From Bordetella genomosp. 4 (GTDB lineage: Bacteria; Pseudomonadota; Gammaproteobacteria; Burkholderiales; Burkholderiaceae_B): a stretch of 64,000 nucleotides of DNA. The notes below the pieces were generated by a model. The model did no database searches and was not told the DNA's origin. It worked only from the letters and a program-made list of their open reading frames with translations. The translations under genes and the position numbers were made by a program. The stretch covers positions 226,468 to 290,467 of the forward strand of contig NZ_NEVQ01000017.1 of the NCBI RefSeq assembly GCF_002261185.1, read 5' to 3'. How positions within the stretch are numbered: the stretch's first letter is position 1; each line of letters opens with the position of its first letter. This document shows, piece by piece, positions 33,885 to 43,008 of the stretch.

Positions 33885-34832
33885 CTATAAGCTGTCCAGC
33901 CCGCAATTAGGCATGTTGCTGACCAGACTGGCCTGCGTCACGGTGCTCTGGGCCGGCACACTGCGCGTGAGCCAGACGTTGCCCCCGATGACCGAGCCGC
34001 GGCCGATCGTCACGCGCCCGAGAATCGTCGCGCCGGAATAGATCACCACATCGTCCTCGATGATCGGGTGACGCGGCAGGCCTTTTTTGAGCTCGCCGTT
34101 TTCGCCGGGCGGAAAACGCTTCGCGCCCAAGGTCACCATCTGATAGAGCCTCACACGATCGCCGATGATGGCCGTCTCGCCGATCACGACGCCTGTGCCG
34201 TGGTCGATAAAAAAACTTTTGCCGATGGTGGCGCCAGGATGGATATCGATGCCCGTGTCAGCATGTGCGATTTCTGCCACGATGCGGGCCAGCATCGGCA
34301 CGCCGAGCTTGTAGAGTACGCTGGCCAGGCGATGATGAATCATCGCGGCCACGCCGGGATAGCACAGCAGCACCTCGTCGACGCTATGCGCTGCGGGGTC
34401 GCCTTGATAGGCCGCTGTCACGTCCAGATCCAATGCGCGGCGTACCTGCGGCAACGCAGCACCAAACTGCCGTACGATCTGCACTGCTCGGGCATGTATC
34501 GTATCGTCTGATTCGGCCTCGCCCGTGTTGCGGCCCATGTGGTGCAGTTCCAGACAGACCTGATGCAGCAAAGCGTCCAACGCCGCGCCGATGGTATGCC
34601 CGACGTAAAAGTCCTCGACCTCGGCACGCAAGTCAATGGGCCCCAGGCGCATCGGAAACAACGCGCCGCACAATTGCCGAATAATGGTGCGCAGGCTTTC
34701 CTGCGAGGGAAACTCGCGATCGCCCGAATCCTCGCGCAGGCGCCCGCGCGGGCCGCGCCAGTCGACACGGGCCGATCGCAGCCCCGAAACGATATGGTCC
34801 AGATTCCAGTGAGCTTGAGACGAATCGTTCAT
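33885..34832 (-). CDS. cysE: Serine O-acetyltransferase (EpsC/CysE type)
   Basis: The enzyme makes O-acetylserine from serine and acetyl-CoA, the first step of cysteine synthesis. The ATG at 34832 (MNDSSQAHWNLDHIV) gives 315 residues; an upstream start adds 12 unconserved residues. The N-terminal half is helical. The C-terminal half is a left-handed beta-helix of hexapeptide repeats with the catalytic signature GIDIHPGATIGKSFFIDHGTG, GETAIIGDRVRLYQ and VTLGAKRFP. It lacks the long tail typical of E. coli CysE and instead ends MPNCGLDSL, as in EpsC-type enzymes. The sirtuin gene follows in the probable operon. Confidence 0.93.
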   Translation of the reverse strand: MNDSSQAHWNLDHIVSGLRSARVDWRGPRGRLREDSGDREFPSQESLRTIIRQLCGALFPMRLGPIDLRAEVEDFYVGHTIGAALDALLHQVCLELHHMGRNTGEAESDDTIHARAVQIVRQFGAALPQVRRALDLDVTAAYQGDPAAHSVDEVLLCYPGVAAMIHHRLASVLYKLGVPMLARIVAEIAHADTGIDIHPGATIGKSFFIDHGTGVVIGETAIIGDRVRLYQMVTLGAKRFPPGENGELKKGLPRHPIIEDDVVIYSGATILGRVTIGRGSVIGGNVWLTRSVPAQSTVTQASLVSNMPNCGLDSL

Positions 34833-35096
34833 GACAACAGTCCTGCGGCTGACACAGCCGGCGTGCATTCAAACATGAAAACCTCGGAGAAAAGCCTGCG
34901 TCGCGCATTCTGCAACGCAATATGCATGAACTGTAACCGCTAGCGCGGATTTTGCCTCTCGCGACCCGTTTCACAATGGGGTTTTGGCGCCACATTGCGC
35001 GAGCATCGCCTTTTGGTCAACTCGCAGAGCGCATGCGCCCCCCATACATTCGCCATACGGGTTAATGCTGACTCGATCAGAAACCCGTCCGCCTTT

Positions 35097-35130
35097 ATAT
35101 TTCATTCAAACGAACGTTTGAATGAAATAT
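35097..35130. promoter_or_regulatory. PsrA-type operator, 34-bp palindrome
   Basis: Perfect 15-bp arms (35097-35111 and 35116-35130) flank the spacer GAAC. The core CAAAC-GAAC-GTTTG matches the published Pseudomonas PsrA consensus (G/C)AAAC-N2-4-GTTT(G/C). The palindrome covers the first possible ATG (35122) of the TetR-family gene, which implies tight autoregulation and, through it, control of the downstream fatty-acid operon. Confidence 0.8.
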
Positions 35131-35895
35131 ATGAGCAAGCCGACCATTGACGCTGCAGAAAACAACCGTCCTTCCCATGACGCCTCGAGCTCGCCGACGA
35201 ATGGGCCGGCTGACCTCCAGCCCATAGGTCAGCCGACACGCGACATCATCCTGGACACGGCAGAACGGCTTTTTGCACAGCAAGGGCACGATGGCACCTC
35301 GATGCGGCAGATCACGAGCGAGGCAGGTGTCAATCTGGCTGCCGTGAATTACCACTTCGGCTCCAAGGAATCGCTGGTACAGGCCGTGCTGAAGCGCCGC
35401 TTGGCCGTGCTCAATCAGGAACGGCTGCGTCTGCTGGACGAACTGGAGGCTCAGGCAGAGGGACGGCCGCTCAAGCCCTCGCAAATCGTCGATGCGTTCT
35501 TTGGCACCCTGCTGCGCCTGGCATCGCGGCCCGAACATGTGGGCAAACATTTTCTGCCGCTGCTCGAGCGCACCATGACGGATCCCACCGGCTTTATCCG
35601 CGCCATTGTGGCCGAGGAATACGCCAGTGTCATGGAGCGCTATCAGAACGCCTTTTTCAAGGCGCTGCCCGATGTGCCTCGCACCGAGATCATCTGGCGC
35701 TTTCAATTCATGCTGGGCGCCACCTCGTACGCCATCGTGGGCACCGACGTCTTGCGACTTGCCATGGGCTGGAGCCTGGAAGACAGCGATCCGACCCACG
35801 ATCCCGAGCGCACGCTGCAACGATTGATGAGCTTTTTATTGGGCGGTTTGCGCGCGCCCTTGCCCCCTGCGCCAGCGTCGTCCGCAACATCCTGA
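35122..35895 (+). CDS. TetR-family regulator of fatty-acid degradation, PsrA-like
   Basis: The 257-residue regulator has an N-terminal TetR helix-turn-helix (about 43-90: DTAERLFAQQGHDGTSMRQI, then AGVNLAAVNYHFGSKESL), a pattern close to PsrA of pseudomonads. The C-terminal ligand domain is helical and ends in a Pro/Ala-rich tail. PsrA proteins bind long-chain acyl-CoA or fatty acid and release beta-oxidation genes. The gene is first in a co-directional run of fatty-acid genes, with fadE 86 bases downstream. Either ATG 35122 or ATG 35131 (MSKPTID) could be the start; the second lies just outside the operator. Confidence 0.85.
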   Translation: MKYMSKPTIDAAENNRPSHDASSSPTNGPADLQPIGQPTRDIILDTAERLFAQQGHDGTSMRQITSEAGVNLAAVNYHFGSKESLVQAVLKRRLAVLNQERLRLLDELEAQAEGRPLKPSQIVDAFFGTLLRLASRPEHVGKHFLPLLERTMTDPTGFIRAIVAEEYASVMERYQNAFFKALPDVPRTEIIWRFQFMLGATSYAIVGTDVLRLAMGWSLEDSDPTHDPERTLQRLMSFLLGGLRAPLPPAPASSATS

Positions 35896-35981
35896 CGACG
35901 CGAATAAAACACTCGCCCGCATGCAGCACCCGAGACTCGCAGCAGGCACCGGCAACACAACCATGACGGAGACAACATAAG

Positions 35982-38330
35982 ATGAATGGACTCTTTGCGA
36001 TCGGCGGCATCTTGATAGCCTTGATCGTCATCGTGCTGGCCGTGCCGCCGATCCGGCGCACGCTCTTGTCGCGGCCCTTGTTTCAAGCCTATCGCAAAGT
36101 CCTGCCGCCGATGTCCGACACCGAGCGCGACGCGCTGGAGGCCGGCACCGTCTGGTGGGAAGGAGAACTGTTTCGCGGACGGCCCGATTGGCAACGATTG
36201 CTCGATCTGCCCAAGCCGGCGCTGACTGCAGACGAACAACAATTTCTGGACAATCAGGCCGAACAAGCGTGCCGCATGGTCGATGACTGGCAAGTCACGC
36301 AAAAACAATACGACCTGTCCGCCGATACCTGGGACTATCTCAAGCGCAATGGTTTTCTGGGCATGATCATCCCGCGCGAATACGGCGGCCTGGGTTTCTC
36401 CGCCTACGCGCATTCGCAGATCATCACCAAGCTCTCGACGCGCTCGTCTGCGCTGGCCGTGTCGGTCATGGTGCCTAACTCGCTGGGACCGGCTGAATTA
36501 CTGCTGCATTACGGAACCGACGCGCAAAAAAATCATTACCTGCCCCGCTTGGCACGTGGCGAAGAGATTCCTGCATTCGCACTGACGAGCCCCTGGGCCG
36601 GGTCCGACGCGGCCGCTATTCCTGATTCCGGCATTGTGTGCAAGGGCATGTGGCAGGGCGAGGAAGTGTTGGGCATGCGCGTCACCTGGGACAAGCGCTA
36701 TATCACGCTCGCCCCGGTGTGCACATTGCTGGGACTGGCATTCCGGCTCTATGACCCGGATGGATTATTGGGCGGCCCTGTCGATGTCGGCATTACCTGC
36801 GCACTCGTGCCGCACGATCATCCCGGTGTAGAAACAGGGCGGCGTCATTTCCCGTTAAATGCCATGTTCATGAACGGCCCGACGCGTGGCACCGATGTAT
36901 TCATGCCGCTGGACTTTATCATCGGCGGCCCGGCCAGGGCGGGCCAAGGCTGGCGCATGCTGATGGAATGCCTGGCCGCCGGCCGCTCGATCTCGTTGCC
37001 AGCGTCGAATACCGGAATGTCTCAGCTCGCGGCACGCACAGTGGGCGCCTATGCGCGTGTACGCAGCCAGTTCCGCACCCCGGTCGGCCGCTTTGAAGGC
37101 GTAGAAGAAGCCCTGGCGCGGATCGGCGGACATACCTACTTAATGGACGCCGCGCGCGTGATGACTGCCGGCGCCATCGATCTAGGCGAAAAACCCTCGG
37201 TGGTCTCCGCCATCGTGAAATACCACATCACTGAACGCGCGCGCCAAGTCGTCAACGACGGCATGGACGTGATCGGCGGCAAAGGCATCTGTCTTGGGCC
37301 GTCTAATTTTCTGGGGCGGGCCTATCAGCAGGTCCCGGTAGGCATCACCGTCGAAGGCGCAAACATCCTGACGCGCAGTCTGATTATCTTTGGTCAAGGC
37401 GCGATCCGTTGTCATCCCTACGTCCTGGCAGAAATGCAGGCCGCGGGAAACAGCGATATCCAAGAGGGCTTGAAAGCCTTTGACCGTGCATTCTGGGGTC
37501 ACGTCCGATTTGTGATTCGCAACGGTCTGCGCGCAGTGGGCCACGCAGTGACCGGAGGACGCCTGGCACGTGCGCCAGCCTCCGCAGCACCGGAGATGCA
37601 TGGCTATTACCGCCACCTCACGCGCTATGCGTGCAGCTTTGCGCTGCTCGCCGATTTATCGATGGCGCTGCTGGGCGGCAGCCTCAAACGTCGCGAGCGT
37701 CTGTCGGCGCGGTTAGGCGATATCCTGTCGCAGATGTATCTGGCCTCTGCCGTATTGAAGCGATTCGAGGATGAGGGACGGCAATCGGCGGATGCGCCGC
37801 TGGCTCACTGGGCGCTGCAGGATGCGTTGCAACGTCTGCAGGCTGCATTCGTCGGCGTACTGGACAACCTGCCACAACGTTCGGTAGGCTGGATGCTACG
37901 CCGACTGGTGTTTCCCTGGGGACTCATGCAGCACACACCATCCGACGAGTTAAGCCAACATGTTGCTCGCCTGTTGACTGAGCCTGGCGCTACGCGAGAA
38001 CGATTGACCGCCAACTGCCATGTACCCGACACCGCGCACGAGCCTGTCGGCGCCTTGGAACAAGCCCTCGTTGCCACGCTGAATGCAGAGGCCGCCGATG
38101 CGCGCCTGCGCGCCTATGAAAAAACCGGCGCGCTGACAGGCGATCCGCGCGCCAATGTCCGCGATCTGGCCGAGGCAGCGCACGCCCGCGGAGGACTTGA
38201 CCAGCGCGATTACGAATGCATCAAACGCCGAGATGCGCTGCGCGACCAAGTCATCCGGGTCGACGATTTTCCATTCGACTTCGGTATGACGGGCGCTATT
38301 CGGCACGGTGCTCAACGCCAAGCCGCTTAG
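35982..38330 (+). CDS. fadE: Acyl-CoA dehydrogenase, FadE type
   Basis: This large acyl-CoA dehydrogenase (782 residues; E. coli FadE is 814) catalyses the first, FAD-dependent oxidation of fatty acyl-CoA. The N-terminus is a membrane helix (LFAIGGILIALIVIVLAVPP). The standard catalytic core follows (GFLGMIIPREYGGLGFSAYA, FALTSPWAGSDAAAIPDSG, GITVEGANILTRSLIIFGQG with the candidate catalytic glutamate in VEGAN), and then the extra C-terminal helical region unique to FadE. It is the second gene of the operon and is followed by a thiolase gene after 24 bases. Confidence 0.94.
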   Translation: MNGLFAIGGILIALIVIVLAVPPIRRTLLSRPLFQAYRKVLPPMSDTERDALEAGTVWWEGELFRGRPDWQRLLDLPKPALTADEQQFLDNQAEQACRMVDDWQVTQKQYDLSADTWDYLKRNGFLGMIIPREYGGLGFSAYAHSQIITKLSTRSSALAVSVMVPNSLGPAELLLHYGTDAQKNHYLPRLARGEEIPAFALTSPWAGSDAAAIPDSGIVCKGMWQGEEVLGMRVTWDKRYITLAPVCTLLGLAFRLYDPDGLLGGPVDVGITCALVPHDHPGVETGRRHFPLNAMFMNGPTRGTDVFMPLDFIIGGPARAGQGWRMLMECLAAGRSISLPASNTGMSQLAARTVGAYARVRSQFRTPVGRFEGVEEALARIGGHTYLMDAARVMTAGAIDLGEKPSVVSAIVKYHITERARQVVNDGMDVIGGKGICLGPSNFLGRAYQQVPVGITVEGANILTRSLIIFGQGAIRCHPYVLAEMQAAGNSDIQEGLKAFDRAFWGHVRFVIRNGLRAVGHAVTGGRLARAPASAAPEMHGYYRHLTRYACSFALLADLSMALLGGSLKRRERLSARLGDILSQMYLASAVLKRFEDEGRQSADAPLAHWALQDALQRLQAAFVGVLDNLPQRSVGWMLRRLVFPWGLMQHTPSDELSQHVARLLTEPGATRERLTANCHVPDTAHEPVGALEQALVATLNAEAADARLRAYEKTGALTGDPRANVRDLAEAAHARGGLDQRDYECIKRRDALRDQVIRVDDFPFDFGMTGAIRHGAQRQAA

Positions 38331-38354
38331 GACACATACGCGAAGGAAAACCTT

Positions 38355-39641
38355 ATGCCACACGCCCCTATCTATGTCGTGGACGGCGCGCGCACTCCTT
38401 TCCTGAAGGCGCGCAACGCGCCGGGCCCGTTTTCTGCCGCAGACCTGGCGGTGCAGGCAGGACGCACGCTGTTGCTGCGGCAACCCTTCGCCCCTGCGGA
38501 CTTGGATGAAGTCATCATAGGCTGCGCGGCGCCTTCGGCAGATGAGGTCAACATAGGCCGCGTCATTGCGTTGCGGCTCGGCTGCGGCCATCGCGTGCCC
38601 GGTTGGACCGTCATGCGCAACTGCGCCTCCGGCATGCAGGCGCTCGACAGCGCCATCGCGAACATACACACGGGCCGTTCCTCGCTGGTCCTGGCGGGTG
38701 GCGTCGATGCCCTGTCACGCGCACCGTTGCTGGTCTCCGACGAGATGACGCGCTGGCTGGCACGCTGGGCTGCAGCGCGCGGCGCAGGTGATCGTTTCGC
38801 GGCGCTGCGCCGTTTTCCCTGGCGCAGCATCGCCCCCGTGATCGGCCTGGTGAAGGGACTCACCGATCCCGTGGTGGGGCTATCCATGGGACAAACCGCA
38901 GAAAACCTCGCCACGCGCTTTGGCATCAGCCGCCAGGCGATGGATGAATACGCGGCACGCAGTCATGCCCGCGCTCTGGCGGCTAGAGAGGCCGCCGGTC
39001 GCGAGATCGCGCCGCTGATCGATGCGCGCGGCACACTCTATCCCATCGATGACGGCGTGCGCGACGATTCCACTGTCGAGAAGCTGGGCAAACTACGCCC
39101 GGTATTCGATAAGCCCTGGGGCAACATCACCGCCGGCAATAGCTCGCAAGTCACTGATGGCGCGGCATTGCTGCTATTGGCCTCCGAGGACGCGGTCAAA
39201 CGCTGGAACCTGCAGCCCTTGGGACGTATCGTCGATTCGCAATGGGCGGGCCTGGATCCCGCGCAGATGGGGCTGGGGCCGGTACACGCCGCTACCTCGA
39301 TCCTGCAGCGGCATCATTTAGGTTTGAACGACCTGGACCTGTGGGAAATCAACGAGGCCTTTGCCGCGCAGGTGCTGGCGTGCCTCGCGGCCTGGGACGA
39401 TACCGTCTATTGCCGTGAAGAGCTCGGCACTGAACCGTGGGGTGCGTTGGATCAAACACGCTTGAACGTCGAAGGCGGCGCCATTGCGCTCGGCCATCCC
39501 GTCGGCGCCTCGGGCGCACGTATCGTGCTGCATCTGCTGCAACTGCTGCGGGCGCGTGGTTTGCAGCGCGGCATGGCAGCGATTTGCATTGGTGGCGGAC
39601 AAGGCGGCGCCATGCTGCTCGAAACGGAGGCTGCGCAATGA
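38355..39641 (+). CDS. Acyl-CoA thiolase, FadI-like
   Basis: The 428-residue thiolase performs the CoA-dependent cleavage of 3-ketoacyl-CoA. The active-site cysteine is Cys90 in RNCASGMQA. The other catalytic motifs are NEAFAAQ, GHPVGASGAR and the C-terminal CIGGGQGGAM with its second cysteine. Length and insertions resemble FadI, the partner of FadJ, more than short FadA. The gene's stop overlaps the start of the next by 4 bases (ATGA), so the thiolase and the hydratase/dehydrogenase are probably made at matched levels as subunits of one complex. Confidence 0.92.
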   Translation: MPHAPIYVVDGARTPFLKARNAPGPFSAADLAVQAGRTLLLRQPFAPADLDEVIIGCAAPSADEVNIGRVIALRLGCGHRVPGWTVMRNCASGMQALDSAIANIHTGRSSLVLAGGVDALSRAPLLVSDEMTRWLARWAAARGAGDRFAALRRFPWRSIAPVIGLVKGLTDPVVGLSMGQTAENLATRFGISRQAMDEYAARSHARALAAREAAGREIAPLIDARGTLYPIDDGVRDDSTVEKLGKLRPVFDKPWGNITAGNSSQVTDGAALLLLASEDAVKRWNLQPLGRIVDSQWAGLDPAQMGLGPVHAATSILQRHHLGLNDLDLWEINEAFAAQVLACLAAWDDTVYCREELGTEPWGALDQTRLNVEGGAIALGHPVGASGARIVLHLLQLLRARGLQRGMAAICIGGGQGGAMLLETEAAQ

Positions 39642-41599
39642 CGTCCACGACAGAGATCTCGTCGCCGCAATGGCGGCACTGGCGCCTGGAGCGCGAAGCC
39701 GATGGCTTGGCATGGTTGACGATTGATCGCGCCGATAGCGCTGTCAACGCCTTGTCGGCCGAGGTCATGACCGAGCTTGCCCAGGTCCTGGACTCCTTGC
39801 AGTCGGCGCCGCCGACGGGCCTGATCATTCGTTCCGGAAAGGCCGCGGGCTTTATCGCCGGCGCCGATGTGGAAGAATTCGTCGGGCTCGACACGCCGCA
39901 ACAAGCGCACGCGCTGGTGGAACGCGGTTGGCAATTGTTCAACCGCTTGGCCAGCGTACCCTATCCCACCCTGGCCTTGATCCAGGGACATTGCCTAGGC
40001 GGCGGTCTGGAACTGGCGCTCGCGTGCCGCTATCGATTGGCGGTAGATGTGCCGGGCACCTCGCTGGCGCTGCCGGAAGTCATGCTGGGCATCTTTCCCG
40101 GCTGGGGTGGCATGCGCCGCTTGCCTGCCCTGATCGGCCCCGCCGCCGCCCTGGACATGATGTTGACGGGACGCCCTGCCGATGCGCGCAAGGCCGCCGC
40201 GTTGGGCCTGGTCGACGCACGCGTGCCCCCGAGACTATCGGACACAACTGCGCGCCGTCATGTGCTGTCTGGCAAACCGGCGCATCGAGCGCGCGGGATC
40301 GCCGCGTGGATGAACCATGCGCCGTTCAAATCGCTGGTGGCCAAACGCGCGCAGAAACAGGTCGAGGCCAAAGACCCCCAGGGCCACTATCCTGCTGCCC
40401 CTGCCATCATCACGCTCTGGTCGCAATACGACGGCAACGCCCTCGCGGCGCCACAGGTCATCGATCGCATTCTGACCTCTGATACAGCGCGCAATCTGCT
40501 GCGGGTTTTCCGTTTGCAAGAACGCCTGAAATCCTGCGGCAAAGCACGTGAAGGAATTTCACCTGTGCAACACGTACACGTCGTCGGCGCCGGCACAATG
40601 GGCGGCGATATTGCGGCGTGGTGCGCACTGAAAGGCATGACCGTCACGCTGCAAGACCAGGACGCTGCACGCATCGCGCCGGCTATCGGACGAGCGACCG
40701 CGCTCTACGCACGCAAACTCAAAGACCCCTATGCTGCTCGCGCGGCCGCCGATCGCTTGGTCCCAGATCCGGCAGGCGACGGCGTCACGCGCGCCGACCT
40801 GGTGATCGAAGCCATCACAGAACAGGTCGAGGCCAAACAGGCGCTGTACCGTGCGGTCGAGTCCCGCATGAAACCTGATGCGATCCTGGCCACAAACACG
40901 TCCAGCCTGTCGCTGGCCACCTTGCGTACCGGCTTGACCCAACCGCATCGGCTGATCGGCATTCATTTTTTCAATCCCGTCGCGCAAATGCCATTGGTCG
41001 AGGTCGTTCAGGCAGGCCCTGATGAACAAGGAATACAAGCGCGTGCCTGCGCGTTTGTCGGCCAGCTCGGCAAGCTGCCCCTGCCAGTGAGCGATGCGCC
41101 TGGATTTCTGGTCAATGCGGTGCTGGCTCCCTATATGCTGGCCGCCATGCGGCAGGTCGACGATGGCGTTTCGCCAGAGACCATCGATCGCGCCATGACA
41201 GACTTTGGCATGCCCATGGGGCCACTGGAATTAGCCGATACGGTGGGCCTGGATATTGCGCTGGCGGCTGGCCAGCAGCTCACGCAACAGGCCAAGCCTC
41301 CACGCTGTCTCGCCGATCGTATCTCCCGCGGTGATCTGGGCCGTAAAAGCGGTCAGGGTTTTTACGCCTGGCATGACGGCAAAGCGCGCAAGCAGCAACC
41401 AGCAACCCCGCCCGCGGGCATGGCAGAAAAATTAATCGCCCCTCTTATCGAACGCACGCAACAGCAGGTCGATAAAGGCGTCGTCGCCGATGCCGACCTG
41501 GCTGACGCGGGCGTGATTTTCGGCACTGGCTTTGCCCCATTCACAGGCGGGCCGCTGCACTACCGGAATAACAAGCTGCACAACACAAGTACGACATAA
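39638..41599 (+). CDS. Enoyl-CoA hydratase / 3-hydroxyacyl-CoA dehydrogenase, FadJ/FadB order
   Basis: This 653-residue bifunctional enzyme starts at the overlapping ATG (39638, MTSTTEISSPQ); a longer frame upstream lies inside the thiolase gene. The N-terminal crotonase domain (to about 200) has AGFIAGADVEEF, the oxyanion region GHCLGGGLELALACRYRL and LPEVMLGIFPGWGG, with both catalytic glutamates in place. The dehydrogenase Rossmann motif VHVVGAGTMGG is near 313, followed by ASNTSSLS-type ATNTSSLS, HFFNPVAQMPLVEVV and a C-terminal domain ending FGTGFAPFTGGPLHY. It is 60-70 residues shorter than E. coli FadB/FadJ. Likely partner: the thiolase encoded immediately upstream. Confidence 0.92.
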   Translation: MTSTTEISSPQWRHWRLEREADGLAWLTIDRADSAVNALSAEVMTELAQVLDSLQSAPPTGLIIRSGKAAGFIAGADVEEFVGLDTPQQAHALVERGWQLFNRLASVPYPTLALIQGHCLGGGLELALACRYRLAVDVPGTSLALPEVMLGIFPGWGGMRRLPALIGPAAALDMMLTGRPADARKAAALGLVDARVPPRLSDTTARRHVLSGKPAHRARGIAAWMNHAPFKSLVAKRAQKQVEAKDPQGHYPAAPAIITLWSQYDGNALAAPQVIDRILTSDTARNLLRVFRLQERLKSCGKAREGISPVQHVHVVGAGTMGGDIAAWCALKGMTVTLQDQDAARIAPAIGRATALYARKLKDPYAARAAADRLVPDPAGDGVTRADLVIEAITEQVEAKQALYRAVESRMKPDAILATNTSSLSLATLRTGLTQPHRLIGIHFFNPVAQMPLVEVVQAGPDEQGIQARACAFVGQLGKLPLPVSDAPGFLVNAVLAPYMLAAMRQVDDGVSPETIDRAMTDFGMPMGPLELADTVGLDIALAAGQQLTQQAKPPRCLADRISRGDLGRKSGQGFYAWHDGKARKQQPATPPAGMAEKLIAPLIERTQQQVDKGVVADADLADAGVIFGTGFAPFTGGPLHYRNNKLHNTSTT

Positions 41600-41663
41600 A
41601 AAAGGCGCCAACGCACAGGCCCATGCAATACCCGTATTTACGCCTGACGAGAGGAGACACACC

Positions 41664-42956
41664 ATGCATAAAAAATCGTTGGCCTTGACTGCTTTGTCCG
41701 TCGCCATCACAGCGATCGGCAGTGTCAGCAACGTACACGCCGCCGGCTTTCAATTGATGGAGCAAAACGCCAGCGGCCTCGGCAATGCCTACGCCGGCTC
41801 GGCTGCTATCGCCGAAAATGCCAGCACTATTTATTTCAACCCTGCCGGGATGACCTATCTGCCGGGCTTTAATATTTCCGCCGGCGTGAACGCCATACAG
41901 CCGTCTTTCAAGTTTCGCGACAACGGCAATAGCCGCAATCCCACCGCGCTAGGCGGCGGTGTCCCCATGGGCGGCAATGGCGGCGATGCCGGAAACCTTG
42001 GGGTCGTCCCCAATGCCTATTTCTCGTGGCAGCTGAACGAAAAATGGTTTGTCGGCCTGGGCGTGGGCGCACCGTTTGGATTAATGACCGAATACAACGA
42101 CGATTGGGTCGGTCAATATCACTCCAACAAATTCGACATCAAGACCATCAACATCAACCCGTCGATCGCCTACAAGGTCAATGACCAATTCTCGATGGGC
42201 TTTGGCGTGAACTGGCAACACATCGACGCGCAATACAAAAAGAAAGTCGTAGTTCCCGTGACACCTGCCGGTCCTTTTCTGCCTGGCGATGCCGACTTGA
42301 ATCTGGATGGCGACGCGTGGGGCTGGAACATCGGTTTCATGCTGCAACCTACCGAAGACACCCGCATCGGGTTGTCTTACCGGTCTAAGATCCGCCACAA
42401 CGCCAAAGGCGACACCCAGATCGACGGCTTTGCACCCGGACGGTCCTTGTCCTATGACGCCAGCACACGCGTCGAGCTGCCCGACTCCTTGATATTGAGC
42501 GCCGTGCATCAGTTGAACGAGCAATGGGAATTGCTGGCCGATATTTCGTGGACGGGCTGGAGCAGCCTGCCCCAACTGAAGATCAAAAACGACGGCGGGC
42601 CGACCGACACACTGCCGCTGGACTTCCGCGACACCTGGCGCGTCGCGCTGGGCGCCAATTATCAGTTTGCGCCGAAATGGAAATGGCGTTTTGGCGTCGC
42701 CTGGGATCAGTCCCCCGTGCACAACCCGAGCGATCGCCCCACTTCGCTGCCCGACACGGATCGCTGGTGGTTCTCAACCGGAGTACAGTATGCGGTGAGC
42801 AAAGACACGCAAATCGACGTGGGCTATACCTATCTGTACCTGCGCGACGCCGACATCGATACTACCTCGGGTAACGCTCTGACCAAGGGCCGCGTCGCGG
42901 GCGACTATCGCAGCAAAGGGAACATCCTGGGGATCCAGGTGTCCACCCGGTTCTGA
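41664..42956 (+). CDS. FadL/OmpP1/TodX-family outer-membrane transporter
   Basis: The ATG at 41664, preceded by GAGGAG, gives 430 residues. A signal peptide ends VHA, and the mature protein begins AGFQLMEQNASGLGNAYAG, the plug-forming N-terminus of FadL. It is followed by NASTIYFNPAGMTYL, a family hallmark, and alternating beta-strands ending with a terminal Phe (VSTRF). The family takes up long-chain fatty acids or other hydrophobic compounds across the outer membrane; its place within this operon supports fatty acid. The NPA segment and plug look intact. Confidence 0.93.
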   Translation: MHKKSLALTALSVAITAIGSVSNVHAAGFQLMEQNASGLGNAYAGSAAIAENASTIYFNPAGMTYLPGFNISAGVNAIQPSFKFRDNGNSRNPTALGGGVPMGGNGGDAGNLGVVPNAYFSWQLNEKWFVGLGVGAPFGLMTEYNDDWVGQYHSNKFDIKTININPSIAYKVNDQFSMGFGVNWQHIDAQYKKKVVVPVTPAGPFLPGDADLNLDGDAWGWNIGFMLQPTEDTRIGLSYRSKIRHNAKGDTQIDGFAPGRSLSYDASTRVELPDSLILSAVHQLNEQWELLADISWTGWSSLPQLKIKNDGGPTDTLPLDFRDTWRVALGANYQFAPKWKWRFGVAWDQSPVHNPSDRPTSLPDTDRWWFSTGVQYAVSKDTQIDVGYTYLYLRDADIDTTSGNALTKGRVAGDYRSKGNILGIQVSTRF

Positions 42957-43008
42957 TCGTCATCATGCTATCAGGCAGCGCCTGGCGCTGCCCAAACAGG
43001 AGACCGCT

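Noticed and set aside
39437-39637. N-terminal extension of the hydratase/dehydrogenase gene
   Set aside because: The extension overlaps the thiolase coding sequence and is Arg-rich without conservation; the ATGA overlap at 39638 gives the natural start.
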